From Flavobacteriales bacterium (GTDB lineage: Bacteria; Bacteroidota; Bacteroidia; NS11-12g; UBA955), in assembly GCA_947463095.1 (NCBI GenBank), contig CANHRE010000022.1, positions 1 to 36,132 of the forward strand: a DNA stretch of 36,132 nt, read 5' to 3'. This document shows positions 8,165-16,584 of the stretch, in pieces. A program made the position numbers and the translations under genes. Each line of letters begins with the position of its first letter. The stretch's first letter is position 1. The notes beneath the pieces are model-generated. The model was not told where the DNA came from and did no database searches. It saw nothing but the letters and a program-made list of their open reading frames with translations.

Positions 8165-8503
8165 TCAGCAGCAAGTGTTGAAGGGTTTCTCCAGTTTCAG
8201 TTGATCTTTAAAGTGGTTTATTGTGGCAAAAAAAAGTTTCAGCTGCTCCTGGTCAATGCAGTAACAGCTTTTAGAACCGTCTATTTCGCCCTTTATCAGG
8301 CCTGCATCTTTCAGTTCGCGCAGGTGTTGGCTTACGGTAGGTTGCGCCAGGGGAAGGGCATCCACCACGTCGCCGCAGATGCAGCTTCCCTTTTCGGCCA
8401 GTGTGTGCAGGATGGCAATTCTTGCCGGATGACCCAGCGCTTTGGCCCAGTTGGCCAGTTGTTGCTGCTCTGGTGGAAATTCATTACTTCTGTTGCGGGC
8501 CAT
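8165..8503 (-). CDS. arsR: ArsR-family arsenical-responsive repressor
   Basis: A 112-residue winged-helix regulator of the ArsR/SmtB family and first gene of the ars operon. The recognition helix region is LAQPTVSQHLRELKDAGLI. Upstream of it, C41 and C43 in EKGSCICGDVV sit where the classical ELCVCD motif binds As(III). The protein ends in Thr-Cys-Cys (C111, C112), which may supply a third ligand. It should repress its own operon and release DNA on As(III) binding. The ATG at 8503 is preceded by a TATAATTG box (8515-8522), a 7/8 match to TAnnTTTG, and an imperfect dyad. Confidence 0.93.
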   Translation of the reverse strand: MARNRSNEFPPEQQQLANWAKALGHPARIAILHTLAEKGSCICGDVVDALPLAQPTVSQHLRELKDAGLIKGEIDGSKSCYCIDQEQLKLFFATINHFKDQLKLEKPFNTCC

Positions 8504-8508
8504 ATTTG

Positions 8509-8528
8509 TTATTGCAATTATACGATAA
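8509..8528. promoter_or_regulatory. Candidate ArsR operator
   Basis: A 20-bp imperfect dyad (outer TTAT/ATAA, 6 of 10 pairs) containing the perfect palindrome ATTGCAAT (8511-8518). It overlaps the -7-like box TATAATTG (minus strand, 8515-8522), 5 nt before arsR. The position fits an autoregulatory operator; the sequence match is only suggestive. Confidence 0.35.
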
Positions 8529-8572
8529 GTGATGAAACGGATATAAAAACGATGAGATATTCTTTCAAATGC

Positions 8573-9043
8573 TCAGCGTATTTCTTTGGAAAAAACCAGG
8601 GTATAGCCGGGGGGCAGGAGCGGGCCGAGTACCCAATGGGGTTCGCGGAACTTGGTGCCACAGGGTCCGCAGCGTATGGCCTTTACATGATAGCGGTATT
8701 CCTTCTTCATGGTATCCAGGGTGATGTTGCGCTCAAAACTCACATTACAGGCCGTAAGTTGGGTGTTTATGCCCAACAGGATATGCCTGCTGAAATCAAC
8801 CACCGGCAGGGCAGCGGTGTCCGGGCAATTTTTCAGGTAACGGTCGCGGAAGCTGTTGAACTCGTTCTGGTTGAGGATGGCCGCCGTTGAGTCGAGCGAG
8901 TTGGAAAAGTAGAAGCAGGTATTGAATTCGTAGTCGGAGTGGATGGCTCCGGTATTGATGGTGTAAGGGTTGCTGCACTGCTGCTTGCAGGCGCCGAAAA
9001 ACAGTGTGCTCCCCATCAAGAGGAAGAATAAGTATGATTTCAT
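8573..9043 (-). CDS. Putative lipoprotein, hypothetical
   Basis: This 156-residue protein has a lipoprotein signal peptide (MKSYLFFLLMGSTLFFGAC, lipidated Cys19 predicted). The mature part has six further cysteines (C23, C43, C73, C99, and C125/C128 in IRCGPCGTK), enough for disulfides in the periplasm or outer membrane. I recognise no family. It overlaps the kdsA end by 4 bp, so it is translationally coupled to kdsA. It is probably not part of the ars operon, from which it is separated by 69 bp containing the ars control region. Confidence 0.75.
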   Translation of the reverse strand: MKSYLFFLLMGSTLFFGACKQQCSNPYTINTGAIHSDYEFNTCFYFSNSLDSTAAILNQNEFNSFRDRYLKNCPDTAALPVVDFSRHILLGINTQLTACNVSFERNITLDTMKKEYRYHVKAIRCGPCGTKFREPHWVLGPLLPPGYTLVFSKEIR

Positions 9044-9870
9044 GAGGTGGTGCTTGTTCTTACTACTCTGTGGATGCTGAGCAGTTGCTGCATCAGTGTT
9101 TCAAAGCGGTCCAGGGCCAGCATGTTGGCGCCATCGCTCAGGGCTTCTGCGGGGCGGGGATGGGTTTCGATGAACAAGCCGTCGGCTCCGGTGGCGATGG
9201 CTGCTTTGGCGATGGTGGCAATCAGTTCCGGTTTGCCTCCGGTTACGCCGCTTTCCTGGTTGGGTTGCTGGAGGCTGTGGGTGATGTCCATCACCACGGG
9301 CGCGCCCAAGGCCTGCATCTGGGGGATGTTTCTGAAGTCTACAACCAGGTCGCCATAGCCAAACATGTTGCCGCGCTCGGTGAGTAGGATGCGCTTGTTG
9401 CCAGAATCCAGGCATTTCTGCAGCGCGTACTTCATGGCACCCGCCGAAGCAAACTGTCCTTTCTTGATGTTCACCACCTTGCCGGTTTTGGCGGCCGCCA
9501 CCAGCAGTTCTGTCTGCCTGAACAGGAAGGCCGGTATTTGCAGCACATCCACATAGGCTGCAGCCATAGCCGCCTCATGGCTTTCGTGAATGTCGGTAAC
9601 GGTGGGTATGTTGAAATGCTCGCCAATGTTTTTCAGGATGCCCAGGGCTTTCTCGTCGCCGATACCGGTAAAGGAATCCAGCCTGCTGCGGTTGGCCTTG
9701 CGGTAGCTGCCTTTGAAGATGAGCGGCAGCTGAAGCCGGTCGCAGATGGACACCAGTTGTTCGGCAATCTCAAAGGCAATCGCTTCACCTTCAATGGCGC
9801 AGGGTCCGGCCATCACGAAGAAGTTACCTGTTTCGGTGTGGCGTAGTTTTTCTATAGGGAATGGAAGCAT
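9040..9870 (-). CDS. kdsA: 3-deoxy-8-phosphooctulonate synthase
   Basis: A 276-residue cytosolic TIM-barrel enzyme that condenses phosphoenolpyruvate with arabinose 5-phosphate to give Kdo-8-phosphate, an early step of lipopolysaccharide core synthesis. Diagnostic stretches are MAGPCAIEGE (20-29), FKGSYRKANRSRLDSF, VTDIHES, QIPAFLFRQTELL, NIKKGQFASAG, LTERGNMFGYGDLVVDFR and IETHPRP. Cys24 in GPCAIE is the metal-ligand cysteine of class II (metal-dependent) KdsA. The E. coli class I enzyme has Asn there. The gene lies 2 bp after htrA and overlaps the lipoprotein gene, so the three form one operon. Confidence 0.96.
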   Translation of the reverse strand: MLPFPIEKLRHTETGNFFVMAGPCAIEGEAIAFEIAEQLVSICDRLQLPLIFKGSYRKANRSRLDSFTGIGDEKALGILKNIGEHFNIPTVTDIHESHEAAMAAAYVDVLQIPAFLFRQTELLVAAAKTGKVVNIKKGQFASAGAMKYALQKCLDSGNKRILLTERGNMFGYGDLVVDFRNIPQMQALGAPVVMDITHSLQQPNQESGVTGGKPELIATIAKAAIATGADGLFIETHPRPAEALSDGANMLALDRFETLMQQLLSIHRVVRTSTTS

Positions 9871-9872
9871 GT

Positions 9873-11309
9873 TTAATATCCAAAGAAACTGTAATTGAAG
9901 GTACTTCCGTTCGGATTAATGCCTTCAATGCTGATGCGTCCCCGGGCCTGTTCCAGGTCGGCCACCAAGTCTTCGGCCTTGCTGTAGCTGCGGCCGTTGA
10001 ACCTGGTGATGATGCTTCCATCCTGGATGCCCATGCTGGCCATGCTGCCGTTGCCGATATTGCTCACCTTGATTCCTGAGCTGATCCGGTAACGCTGCAA
10101 ATCCTGTTGGTTCAAAGGTTGAAAATCGGCGCCAAGCACTTTTGAATTAATCACATTGCGGCGCATCAAACGGGTATTGCCTTCGGCGTTGATGAGGGTA
10201 AGGCTGAACTCCTGTTCCTTGCCGTCTCGCAATACGGTGAACTTCACGGAGGCACCGGGTCGGTAATAGGCCAGATGTTCTTCATAAAAAGCCTTGTTGC
10301 TCACCTTGTTGCCGTCAATTTTGGTGATGATGTCGCCGGCCTTCAAGCCTGCTTTATCCGCCGGTCCTTCTTCAATGGTTCCGCTCACATAAGCGCCTTC
10401 TGCCTGGTTGAGTCCGAGTTTTTGCAGGATGGCGTTGCTGATGTCTTCGGTGCTCATCCCGGGAAAGCCTCGCTGCACCTCGCCGAACTCCACAAAGTCC
10501 TTGATGATTTTGGCCACCATGTTCACCGGAATGGCAAATCCGTATCCGGCATAGGATCCGGTTTGGCTGGCGATGGCGGTGTTGATGCCCACCAGTTCTC
10601 CGTTCAGGTTCACCAGTGCGCCGCCTGAATTTCCTGGGTTGATGGCGGCATCGGTCTGGATGAAGCTCTCAATAGGGAACTGGTTGTTTACGATGTTGAT
10701 GTTTCTGCCCTTGGCACTTACGATGCCCGCCGTTACCGTGCTGTTCAGGTTGAAGGGGTTGCCTACGGCCAGCACCCACTCGCCAATTTCCAGGGTTTCG
10801 CTGTTTCCCAGCGTGATGGAGGGCAGGTTGCCGGCATCAATTTTCAGGAGGGCCAGGTCGGTACTGGGGTCTTTGCCCACCACCGTGGCCTTGTATTCTT
10901 TTTTATTGCTGCTCAGGGTAACGCTGATTTGTTCGGCATTGTCAATCACGTGGTGGTTGGTAACGATGTAGCCGTCTGCGCTTACAATCACACCGCTGCC
11001 CGACGAGGATACCTGCCCGCGGCTGCCGAAGGGGTCGAAGTCCCAAAACCAGAAGGGGCTGCGGTATTGCACTGTGCTTACCGTTTTGATAAATACTACG
11101 GCAGGTGTGCTGATTTTAGAGGCCTTCACAAAGCCGGCGGGCATTTCTTTCAGGTTCACCTGGCTGATGTTGCTGTTGCCGGCATTGCCGAACTTAAACA
11201 TGCTGCCCGCGTCGCTGCGTGTTTTGTTGAACATCCAGGCACCCGCAACACCGGAAAGTGCCGGAATCACTACGCTAAAAAGGGTCTTTTTTACAATGGG
11301 ATGCATCAT
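9873..11309 (-). CDS. HtrA/DegP-family periplasmic serine protease with PDZ domains
   Basis: A 478-residue trypsin-like protease for envelope protein quality control. The N-terminus (KKTLFSVVIPALSGVAGAWMF) is an uncleaved anchor or signal sequence. The catalytic triad is His120 (TNHHVIDNA), Asp151 (STDLALLKI) and Ser228 (INPGNSGGALV). A PDZ domain spans about 285-385 (GAYVSGTIEEGPADKAGLKA, GDIITKIDGNKV). A second, more divergent one spans about 395-478 (IKVSNIGNGSMASMGIQDGS). The length matches DegP/DegQ. Two ATGs are adjacent at 11309 and 11306; I use the first. It heads the htrA-kdsA-lipoprotein operon, linking outer-membrane stress and LPS synthesis. Confidence 0.95.
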   Translation of the reverse strand: MMHPIVKKTLFSVVIPALSGVAGAWMFNKTRSDAGSMFKFGNAGNSNISQVNLKEMPAGFVKASKISTPAVVFIKTVSTVQYRSPFWFWDFDPFGSRGQVSSSGSGVIVSADGYIVTNHHVIDNAEQISVTLSSNKKEYKATVVGKDPSTDLALLKIDAGNLPSITLGNSETLEIGEWVLAVGNPFNLNSTVTAGIVSAKGRNINIVNNQFPIESFIQTDAAINPGNSGGALVNLNGELVGINTAIASQTGSYAGYGFAIPVNMVAKIIKDFVEFGEVQRGFPGMSTEDISNAILQKLGLNQAEGAYVSGTIEEGPADKAGLKAGDIITKIDGNKVSNKAFYEEHLAYYRPGASVKFTVLRDGKEQEFSLTLINAEGNTRLMRRNVINSKVLGADFQPLNQQDLQRYRISSGIKVSNIGNGSMASMGIQDGSIITRFNGRSYSKAEDLVADLEQARGRISIEGINPNGSTFNYSFFGY

Positions 11310-11379
11310 CAGTTTTTATGTTCAAAATGTATGCCTAAGCGGGACAGCCTGCGGCTTCCCGCCATCAGGTGTAATTCTG

Positions 11380-11658
11380 TCAGTTGCGCAGTTTTCTGTC
11401 AAACCAGAAGGTGCCTAGCGGTATAAGGGAGCAAAAGCCTGCCTGAAACCACATCATCAGGGGCCAGCGATAGGATCTCCAGGCGATGGTGGCCAGCAGG
11501 TTATAGCCTATAAACAGAACGCCGTGAATCCACCCGCCTACCATTACCGGATCAGGATTGTTGCCCCAATACTTAAAAGGCATGGCAATGAGCAACAGAA
11601 ACAGAAAAGAAAAGCCTTCCAGCAGTCCGGAAATTCTAAGAATGCGCAACAGGTTCAT
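11380..11658 (-). CDS. DUF3817 family membrane protein
   Basis: A 92-residue inner-membrane protein with three hydrophobic segments (about 3-27, 40-63, 67-87). The family pattern LRISGLLEGFSFLFLLLIAMPFKY near the start and GGWIHGVLFIGYN in the middle is the DUF3817/YdzA family. The function is unknown. It starts 19 bp after the DUF1573 gene. A TTATTTTG box (minus strand, 11663-11670) sits only 4 nt before its ATG, so it may also have its own promoter. Confidence 0.85.
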   Translation of the reverse strand: MNLLRILRISGLLEGFSFLFLLLIAMPFKYWGNNPDPVMVGGWIHGVLFIGYNLLATIAWRSYRWPLMMWFQAGFCSLIPLGTFWFDRKLRN

Positions 11659-11677
11659 GGTGCAAAATAAAACGCTG

Positions 11678-12763
11678 TCAGGGAATCAAGGTGGCCTTCA
11701 AGTACATCATCATTTCGGGGCGCCGCGGATCATTGCTTACCACCTTGATGGGGCGTACCTGCGCACCCTGACGCAGCACGGTGTCAAAGCTGACTTTCAG
11801 TTCAACGCTTTCTCCCGGGGCCAGGGTTTTACTGGTCCAGCCGATGCTCACACAGGCACAATCGGTTACAATATCGTGAATCACAAGGGGGCTTTTGCCT
11901 GAGTTTTTCAGGGTGAAGGATGTATGCAATATGGCGCCTTCCCTATGTTCGCCGAAAGCGTGCTCGTAGCGGTCGCTTTCCACCAGGGGTTGTTTTTTCA
12001 GCTGCCCCTTGCTCATTTTCGGGAAGAATTCTTTTACGTTGGCCACCACATTCAGGCCTTTGTTACCTATGATGGGGTCGTCGGTCAGCAGTACAATCTG
12101 GTCTGCCACATAACCCCATTTGCCAACTTTGCTGCCGTCAACCAGTACCTGAAATAGGGCTGTTTCGCCTGGTTCCACGCTCTCTGGAACATTCAGCAGC
12201 CTTACAAAGCCGGGCAACTTTGATACCTCGATAATGCCTACGGTTTGTGCACCGCTGTTTACCAGTCGCGCCGTGAATGTATCTACCTTATTGGTGTACA
12301 GCGGGTCGGCGCTGATATAGCTTTCGGCAAAGCGCAGGTCGCCGTAATACATGCGTCGCTGGGCTTCTTCACTGCCATCATTGGGCAGGTACACCTCGCC
12401 TTTTATGGTAATGATCACCACGCCCTGGGGTGTATTGGGGTAGATGCCGATGGTTTTGCTGAATTCACCCGGGCGGGCATAGGTGGAATAGGATACTTCC
12501 ACATATCCGGTATCGCCGGGGTAGATGCTGTCGTGCGACCATTGCGGTGTGGTGCAGGCGCAGCTGGGCTGTACGCTGTTCAGCCACAAGGGGCCGCTGC
12601 CATCGTTTACAAAGTCGAAACGGTGTTTTAAATCGCCGGTACGTTCGCTTACCGGGCCATAGTTGTACTCATCCTGCAGGAAACGTAAAAGTGGGCCTTT
12701 GTTCTGCCCTTGCAGGCCATAAGAACCGCAGGTAAGCAGAATTAGAAAAGGGAGTAATCGCAT
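11678..12763 (-). CDS. Secreted protein with two DUF1573 domains
   Basis: A 361-residue protein with signal peptide MRLLPFLILLTCGSYGLQGQ. It carries two Ig-like DUF1573 modules, at about residues 25-125 and 262-361. Each has the CxCT/CAC signature: SCACTTPQWS near residue 65 and DCACVSIGWTSKTLAPGES near 310. A central all-beta region lies between them. DUF1573 proteins are common in Bacteroidota envelopes and are ASPM/Hydin-like. Their function is not established. The frame remains open for 65 codons upstream, but the ATG at 12763 is chosen because it gives a clean signal peptide. A CTATTTTG box is 32 nt upstream. It is divergent from etfB. Confidence 0.88.
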   Translation of the reverse strand: MRLLPFLILLTCGSYGLQGQNKGPLLRFLQDEYNYGPVSERTGDLKHRFDFVNDGSGPLWLNSVQPSCACTTPQWSHDSIYPGDTGYVEVSYSTYARPGEFSKTIGIYPNTPQGVVIITIKGEVYLPNDGSEEAQRRMYYGDLRFAESYISADPLYTNKVDTFTARLVNSGAQTVGIIEVSKLPGFVRLLNVPESVEPGETALFQVLVDGSKVGKWGYVADQIVLLTDDPIIGNKGLNVVANVKEFFPKMSKGQLKKQPLVESDRYEHAFGEHREGAILHTSFTLKNSGKSPLVIHDIVTDCACVSIGWTSKTLAPGESVELKVSFDTVLRQGAQVRPIKVVSNDPRRPEMMMYLKATLIP

Positions 12764-12964
12764 GTTGTTGGATGAATAGAGGCTCAAAAACTGTGCAAAA
12801 TAGTTGTCCTTGAAGATGTGGGAAACCTTTATTTCGTTGCCTGTGGATTCAGGAGTCTTTGCTTCAGCGGCATTCCAGCCATAAAAATTACTTTGGACGG
12901 TGAAATGGCTCTTGTTTTTCATGTGACAAACCAGGGCTTTATGCTTTTTCCATTGCACAATGCC

Positions 12965-12972
12965 TAATTTTG
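12965..12972 (+). promoter_or_regulatory. -7 box of the etfBA operon
   Basis: TAATTTTG is an exact match to TAnnTTTG, ending 7 nt before the etfB ATG. No good -33 TTTG is seen at 19 nt. The nearest T-rich candidate is TTTA at 12938-12941, 23 nt away. With the usual offset, transcription would start at or next to the start codon. Confidence 0.55.
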
Positions 12973-12979
12973 CAGTCCC

Positions 12980-13717
12980 ATGAAGATACTAGTGTGCATG
13001 AGCGTGGTTCCCGACACCACGACGAAAATCACCTTCACGGATGGGGATACCCGTTTTAATACCCAGGGTGTCCAATACATCATCAACCCCTACGACGAGC
13101 TGGCCCTTACCAGGGCGCTGGAGCTTGCAGAACCCGTGAATGGCAGCGTTACCGTGGTTCATGTGGGTCTTGCCGACAGCGAACCCTCGATCCGCAAGGC
13201 GCTTTCTATTGGTGCTGGAGAAGCCGTACGCATCAACGCTGAGCCAACCGACGCTCAGTTTGTAGCCGCCGAGCTGGCCCATTGGGCAAAAGATAAAGGC
13301 TTTGACCTGATTATGACCGGACGCGAAAGTATTGACTACAACAGCGGTGCTGTTGGCGGATTGCTTGCAGCGATGCTCGACATGCCTTCCGTAAATGTCA
13401 TCACCAAAATTGATGTGCAGGGCGGATTGGCTCATCTGGAGCGCGATATTGACGGAGGTCGCGAGTCGTCGCAGTGTTCCTTGCCTTTGGTGGTGAGTGC
13501 CCAGAAGGATTTGTGCGAACCCCGCATCCCTAATATGCGCGGCATCATGGCCGCACGCACCAAACCGCTGGCTGTGGTTGAACCCGCTGCCGGCGGCGCG
13601 AAGACCCATTATCAAAAATACGAGTTGCCTCCCGCAAAACAGGGCGTTCGCCTCATCGATCCCGAGCGTGCCGCCGACCTCATCAACATCCTTAGAAACG
13701 AAGCTAAAGTAATCTGA
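12980..13717 (+). CDS. etfB: Electron transfer flavoprotein, beta subunit
   Basis: The 245-residue small subunit of the EtfAB heterodimer. It passes electrons from acyl-CoA dehydrogenases and similar flavoproteins to the quinone pool through ETF-ubiquinone oxidoreductase. The family pattern is clear: MKILVCMSVVPDTTTKI, INPYDELALTRALEL, DLIMTGRESIDYNSGAVGG (the nucleotide/AMP-binding region) and a C-terminal arm. It is followed by etfA after 1 bp. It is the first gene of the etfB-etfA-nuclease-lipoprotein run and has a consensus -7 box immediately upstream. Confidence 0.96.
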   Translation: MKILVCMSVVPDTTTKITFTDGDTRFNTQGVQYIINPYDELALTRALELAEPVNGSVTVVHVGLADSEPSIRKALSIGAGEAVRINAEPTDAQFVAAELAHWAKDKGFDLIMTGRESIDYNSGAVGGLLAAMLDMPSVNVITKIDVQGGLAHLERDIDGGRESSQCSLPLVVSAQKDLCEPRIPNMRGIMAARTKPLAVVEPAAGGAKTHYQKYELPPAKQGVRLIDPERAADLINILRNEAKVI

Positions 13718-13718
13718 T

Positions 13719-14690
13719 ATGACCATCCTCGTTTTCGCAGAAGCCGCCGACGGCGCGTTCAAGAAGAGCTCTTTTGAAGCAGTTTGCTATGCCCGTCATA
13801 TTGGAAATAAAACTGGTGCGCCGGTAGTTGCCGTTGCCCTGGGTATCACTGATGCAGCAGTCCTTGAAAGCCTGAGCCACTACGGCGCAGATCAGGTGCT
13901 GTCCGTTGCAGGTACATCATTCGACCATTTTGATGCCCAGACCCAGAGTGCGGCCCTGGCAGCGGCAGCGCAATCGCTGGGGGCTAACACCGTAATCGTC
14001 AGCAATACGTACAGTGGAAAAGCCATCGCCCCGCGCCTTGCGGTGCACCTGAATGCCGCTCTGGCAAGTAATGTGGTGGAATTGCCCTCGCTGGACAACG
14101 GCTTCCGCGTGAAGCGCGGTGTGTTCTCCGGAAAAGCTTTCGCCTGGGTGGACATGAATGCCGATTCCAAAGTAATCGCCCTCACCCCCAACTCCATTGA
14201 TGTTACGCGCGATGAGCGCAGCGCAAGCTACAATACCATGAACTTCCAGCCGGCCGTTGCCTCCAGGCTTCAGGTTACAGGCATCAACAAGGTGAGCGGG
14301 AAAATTCCCCTCACCGAAGCCGAAGTGGTGGTGAGCGGCGGACGAGGCTTGAAAGGACCAGAGCACTGGGGCATGATTGAAGAACTCGCTACTGCCCTGG
14401 GCGCTGCAACAGCTTGTTCCAAGCCCGTGAGCGACATGGGGTGGAGGCCGCACAGTGAGCATGTTGGACAAACCGGTATCACCATTAAGCCGAATCTGTA
14501 TATCGCCATCGGTATATCAGGTGCCATTCAGCACCTTGCCGGGGTGAGCAGCAGCAAGGTAATTGTGGCCATCAACAAGGATGCAGAAGCACCATTTTTC
14601 AAGGCAGCAGATTACGGCATCGTCGGTGATGCCTTCGAGGTGTTGCCCCGTTTAATCGCAGCAGCGCGCTCCGGCGCACAGCAAGCATAA
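13719..14690 (+). CDS. etfA: Electron transfer flavoprotein, alpha subunit
   Basis: A 323-residue partner of EtfB. The C-terminal third is the FAD-binding domain: VVVSGGRGLKGPEHWGMIEE, then SDMGWRPHSEHVGQTGITIKP and LYIAIGISGAIQHLAGVSSS, with VAINKDAEAPFFKAADYGIVGD at the end. All elements of the canonical FAD site (GGRG, R and QTG loops, SGAIQH) are present, so the protein looks functional. Its length is typical of the group I ETF of beta-oxidation. It is not a FixB-type bifurcating ETF judging from context, because no dehydrogenase or ferredoxin gene is adjacent. Confidence 0.96.
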   Translation: MTILVFAEAADGAFKKSSFEAVCYARHIGNKTGAPVVAVALGITDAAVLESLSHYGADQVLSVAGTSFDHFDAQTQSAALAAAAQSLGANTVIVSNTYSGKAIAPRLAVHLNAALASNVVELPSLDNGFRVKRGVFSGKAFAWVDMNADSKVIALTPNSIDVTRDERSASYNTMNFQPAVASRLQVTGINKVSGKIPLTEAEVVVSGGRGLKGPEHWGMIEELATALGAATACSKPVSDMGWRPHSEHVGQTGITIKPNLYIAIGISGAIQHLAGVSSSKVIVAINKDAEAPFFKAADYGIVGDAFEVLPRLIAAARSGAQQA

Positions 14691-14694
14691 GTAT

Positions 14695-15294
14695 ATGGAA
14701 ATCAGGCTGGAAGTATTCTCCCTCGTTCCGGGCCATTCCCAGGGCTCCTACTCGGTCATCCTGGCGGAAAGCAACGGAAATAGGAAGCTTCCGGTGATGA
14801 TTGGCGGCTATGAAGCCCAGGCCATCGCCATTGAACTGGAGAAAATAAAGCCTACACGGCCCCTTACCCACGACCTGTTTGCCAATACATTGCGCGCCTT
14901 CGGAATTCGCATAGAACGCATCAAAATCACCAGACTTTCGGAAGGTATCTTCTATGCCAGCCTGGTATGCGTTGGCGCTGAAAACCAGCAGATGGAGGTT
15001 GACAGCCGCACCAGCGATGCCATAGCTCTGGCTGTGCGTTTTGATGCACCCATCTATGTTGCTTCTGAAATTATGGATGAGGCGGCTTTTGAGCCCGAGG
15101 ATGAAGAGGTGGATACCGGCGGGCCGCAGCGAAGCCCTGAATCCGACCAGGCCCCTGCGCCTAAAACCTGGGTAGAAGACCTGAAGAGCATGACTACAGA
15201 GGCCTTAGAAGCCGCGCTCGAAGAAGCGCTGCGCGATGAGGATTATTATAAGGCCGCAGGCATACGCGATGAAATCAACAGCCGCAAAGATTAG
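14695..15294 (+). CDS. Bifunctional nuclease family protein with C-terminal UVR motif
   Basis: A 199-residue protein. Residues 1-130 form the BFN/DUF151 domain (LPVMIGGYEAQAIAIELE, RPLTHDLFANTLRAFGI, VDSRTSDAIALAVRFDAPI), which in plants and some bacteria has DNase/RNase activity. An acidic linker follows. Residues about 165-197 are a UVR motif (LEAALEEALRDEDYYKAAGI), the helical hairpin that UvrB uses to bind UvrC. This BFN-UVR arrangement occurs across Bacteroidota; its role is unclear. It starts 4 bp after etfA and overlaps the next lipoprotein gene by 26 bp. Confidence 0.9.
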   Translation: MEIRLEVFSLVPGHSQGSYSVILAESNGNRKLPVMIGGYEAQAIAIELEKIKPTRPLTHDLFANTLRAFGIRIERIKITRLSEGIFYASLVCVGAENQQMEVDSRTSDAIALAVRFDAPIYVASEIMDEAAFEPEDEEVDTGGPQRSPESDQAPAPKTWVEDLKSMTTEALEAALEEALRDEDYYKAAGIRDEINSRKD

Positions 15295-15634
15295 CATATT
15301 GCTGATGCTCGCGCTGCAAGCCTGCGCACCTAAAATCACTGATACCTGGAATTACACCGCCGTGTACAACCGCAGTTCGGGTGCATCGCTGCCTGTGGCT
15401 GACGGCGACAGCTTGATCATCAAAGGCGACGGCACCTTTGCCTATCGGCTGAAGTTGGCAGGGCGCAGTGGAAACGGCTTCTGGCGGCTTGCCGATACCC
15501 TGTCGGGCAAAAGTCTGGTGCTGTGCTACCTTCCCAACAACAGCCTGCGCAGCTTTCATCTTGATACTTTTACCCGCAAGCGGCTGGTGATCTCGGAAGG
15601 ATCAATGGTGTTCAGCTACCGCAGCGCGCGCTGA
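15269..15634 (+). CDS. Small putative lipoprotein
   Basis: A 121-residue protein. ATG 15269 gives a good lipoprotein signal peptide MKSTAAKISILLMLALQAC with lipobox LQAC (Cys19). The upstream in-frame ATG at 15236 would destroy this. The mature part is a small beta-rich domain (DSLIIKGDGTFAYRLKLAG, GFWRLADTLSGKSLVLCYL), resembling lipocalin-like copper-homeostasis or glycine-zipper-free calycin folds in hydropathy only; no family is claimed. It overlaps the end of the nuclease gene by 26 bp in another frame and is probably the last gene of the etf operon. Confidence 0.72.
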   Translation: MKSTAAKISILLMLALQACAPKITDTWNYTAVYNRSSGASLPVADGDSLIIKGDGTFAYRLKLAGRSGNGFWRLADTLSGKSLVLCYLPNNSLRSFHLDTFTRKRLVISEGSMVFSYRSAR

Positions 15635-15696
15635 TGCGGGGTATTTGATGGCTCCTGAAACATGTTTTGCACCGGATGTCGTAAACTTGTACAAGC

Positions 15697-16542
15697 ATGG
15701 AGGTAAATTATAACGGCACCCTGATTTCCCACCAAGAGCCGCTGTTCCCGGCCAACAGTAGGGTGCACCGTTATGGAGATGGTTTTTTTGAAAGCATTCG
15801 CGTTTCTGCGGGAAACATCCTGCATTTTAACCATCACCTGCACCGCATCCGCAAATCAGCCATGCTCTTGGGTATGGTGCTCGACAGCCGTTTTGAGGAG
15901 CAGCGCATGGAACAGGAAATACAGCGCACCCTGCAAGCCGGAAACCTGCTGCATGCCCGTGCGCGTCTTACGGTGTTTAGGGAGGGCAAGGGCTTTTACC
16001 TTCCTACGGAAGAAGAAAGTACCTTCCTCATTGAGGTAAGTGCTTTGGAATCAGCCTACTACAGCTTCTCCGACGAAGGTATACTGCTGGGCGATTACCG
16101 CGAAATGAGCAAGAATGCCAACTTCATCAGCATGCTGAAAACCAATTCAGCGTTGATGTATGTAATGGCTTCCCTGCACGCCCGGCGGAACGGTTTCGGG
16201 GAATGCGTGTTGTATAATGAACAAGGCAGGGTAGCGGAGGTGATCAATGCCAATATCTTTAAAGTGGATGGGAATAAGGTGATTACACCGCCCCTGTCAG
16301 AATACGGGGTGGATGGCGTGATGCGCATGGTGGTGATGGATCTGGCGCGCAACTACGGCTACGACGTTTTTGAACAGCCCATCACTGCAAATGATCTGAT
16401 TGCCAGCGATGAACTGTTTCTTACCTCCGCCGTTTCAGGCATCCGCTGGGTAAGTTCCTATCAGGGCAAGCACTTCAGAAACCACACGTCTAAAATGTTG
16501 CACGAGCTTCTGAATAAGGGAGTGCCCGGATATCCCGATTGA
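15697..16542 (+). CDS. PLP-dependent class IV aminotransferase (branched-chain aminotransferase / aminodeoxychorismate lyase type)
   Basis: A 281-residue fold-type IV PLP enzyme. YGDGFFES (26-33) is the family's N-terminal signature. Lys148 (MLKTNSALMYV) should form the Schiff base with PLP, and Glu181 (VAEVINANIF) should bind the pyridine nitrogen. The C-terminal ELFLTSAVSGIRWV block is the phosphate-binding region. Length and motifs suit aminodeoxychorismate lyase (PabC, folate synthesis) or a D-amino acid/branched-chain transaminase. The sequence does not decide between them. A TAAACTTG box (15682-15689) lies 7 nt before the ATG. Confidence 0.87.
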   Translation: MEVNYNGTLISHQEPLFPANSRVHRYGDGFFESIRVSAGNILHFNHHLHRIRKSAMLLGMVLDSRFEEQRMEQEIQRTLQAGNLLHARARLTVFREGKGFYLPTEEESTFLIEVSALESAYYSFSDEGILLGDYREMSKNANFISMLKTNSALMYVMASLHARRNGFGECVLYNEQGRVAEVINANIFKVDGNKVITPPLSEYGVDGVMRMVVMDLARNYGYDVFEQPITANDLIASDELFLTSAVSGIRWVSSYQGKHFRNHTSKMLHELLNKGVPGYPD

Positions 16543-16584
16543 TCTTCCTAACTAAAGGCCTTCGCCTTAACTTCGCGGTGCTGC

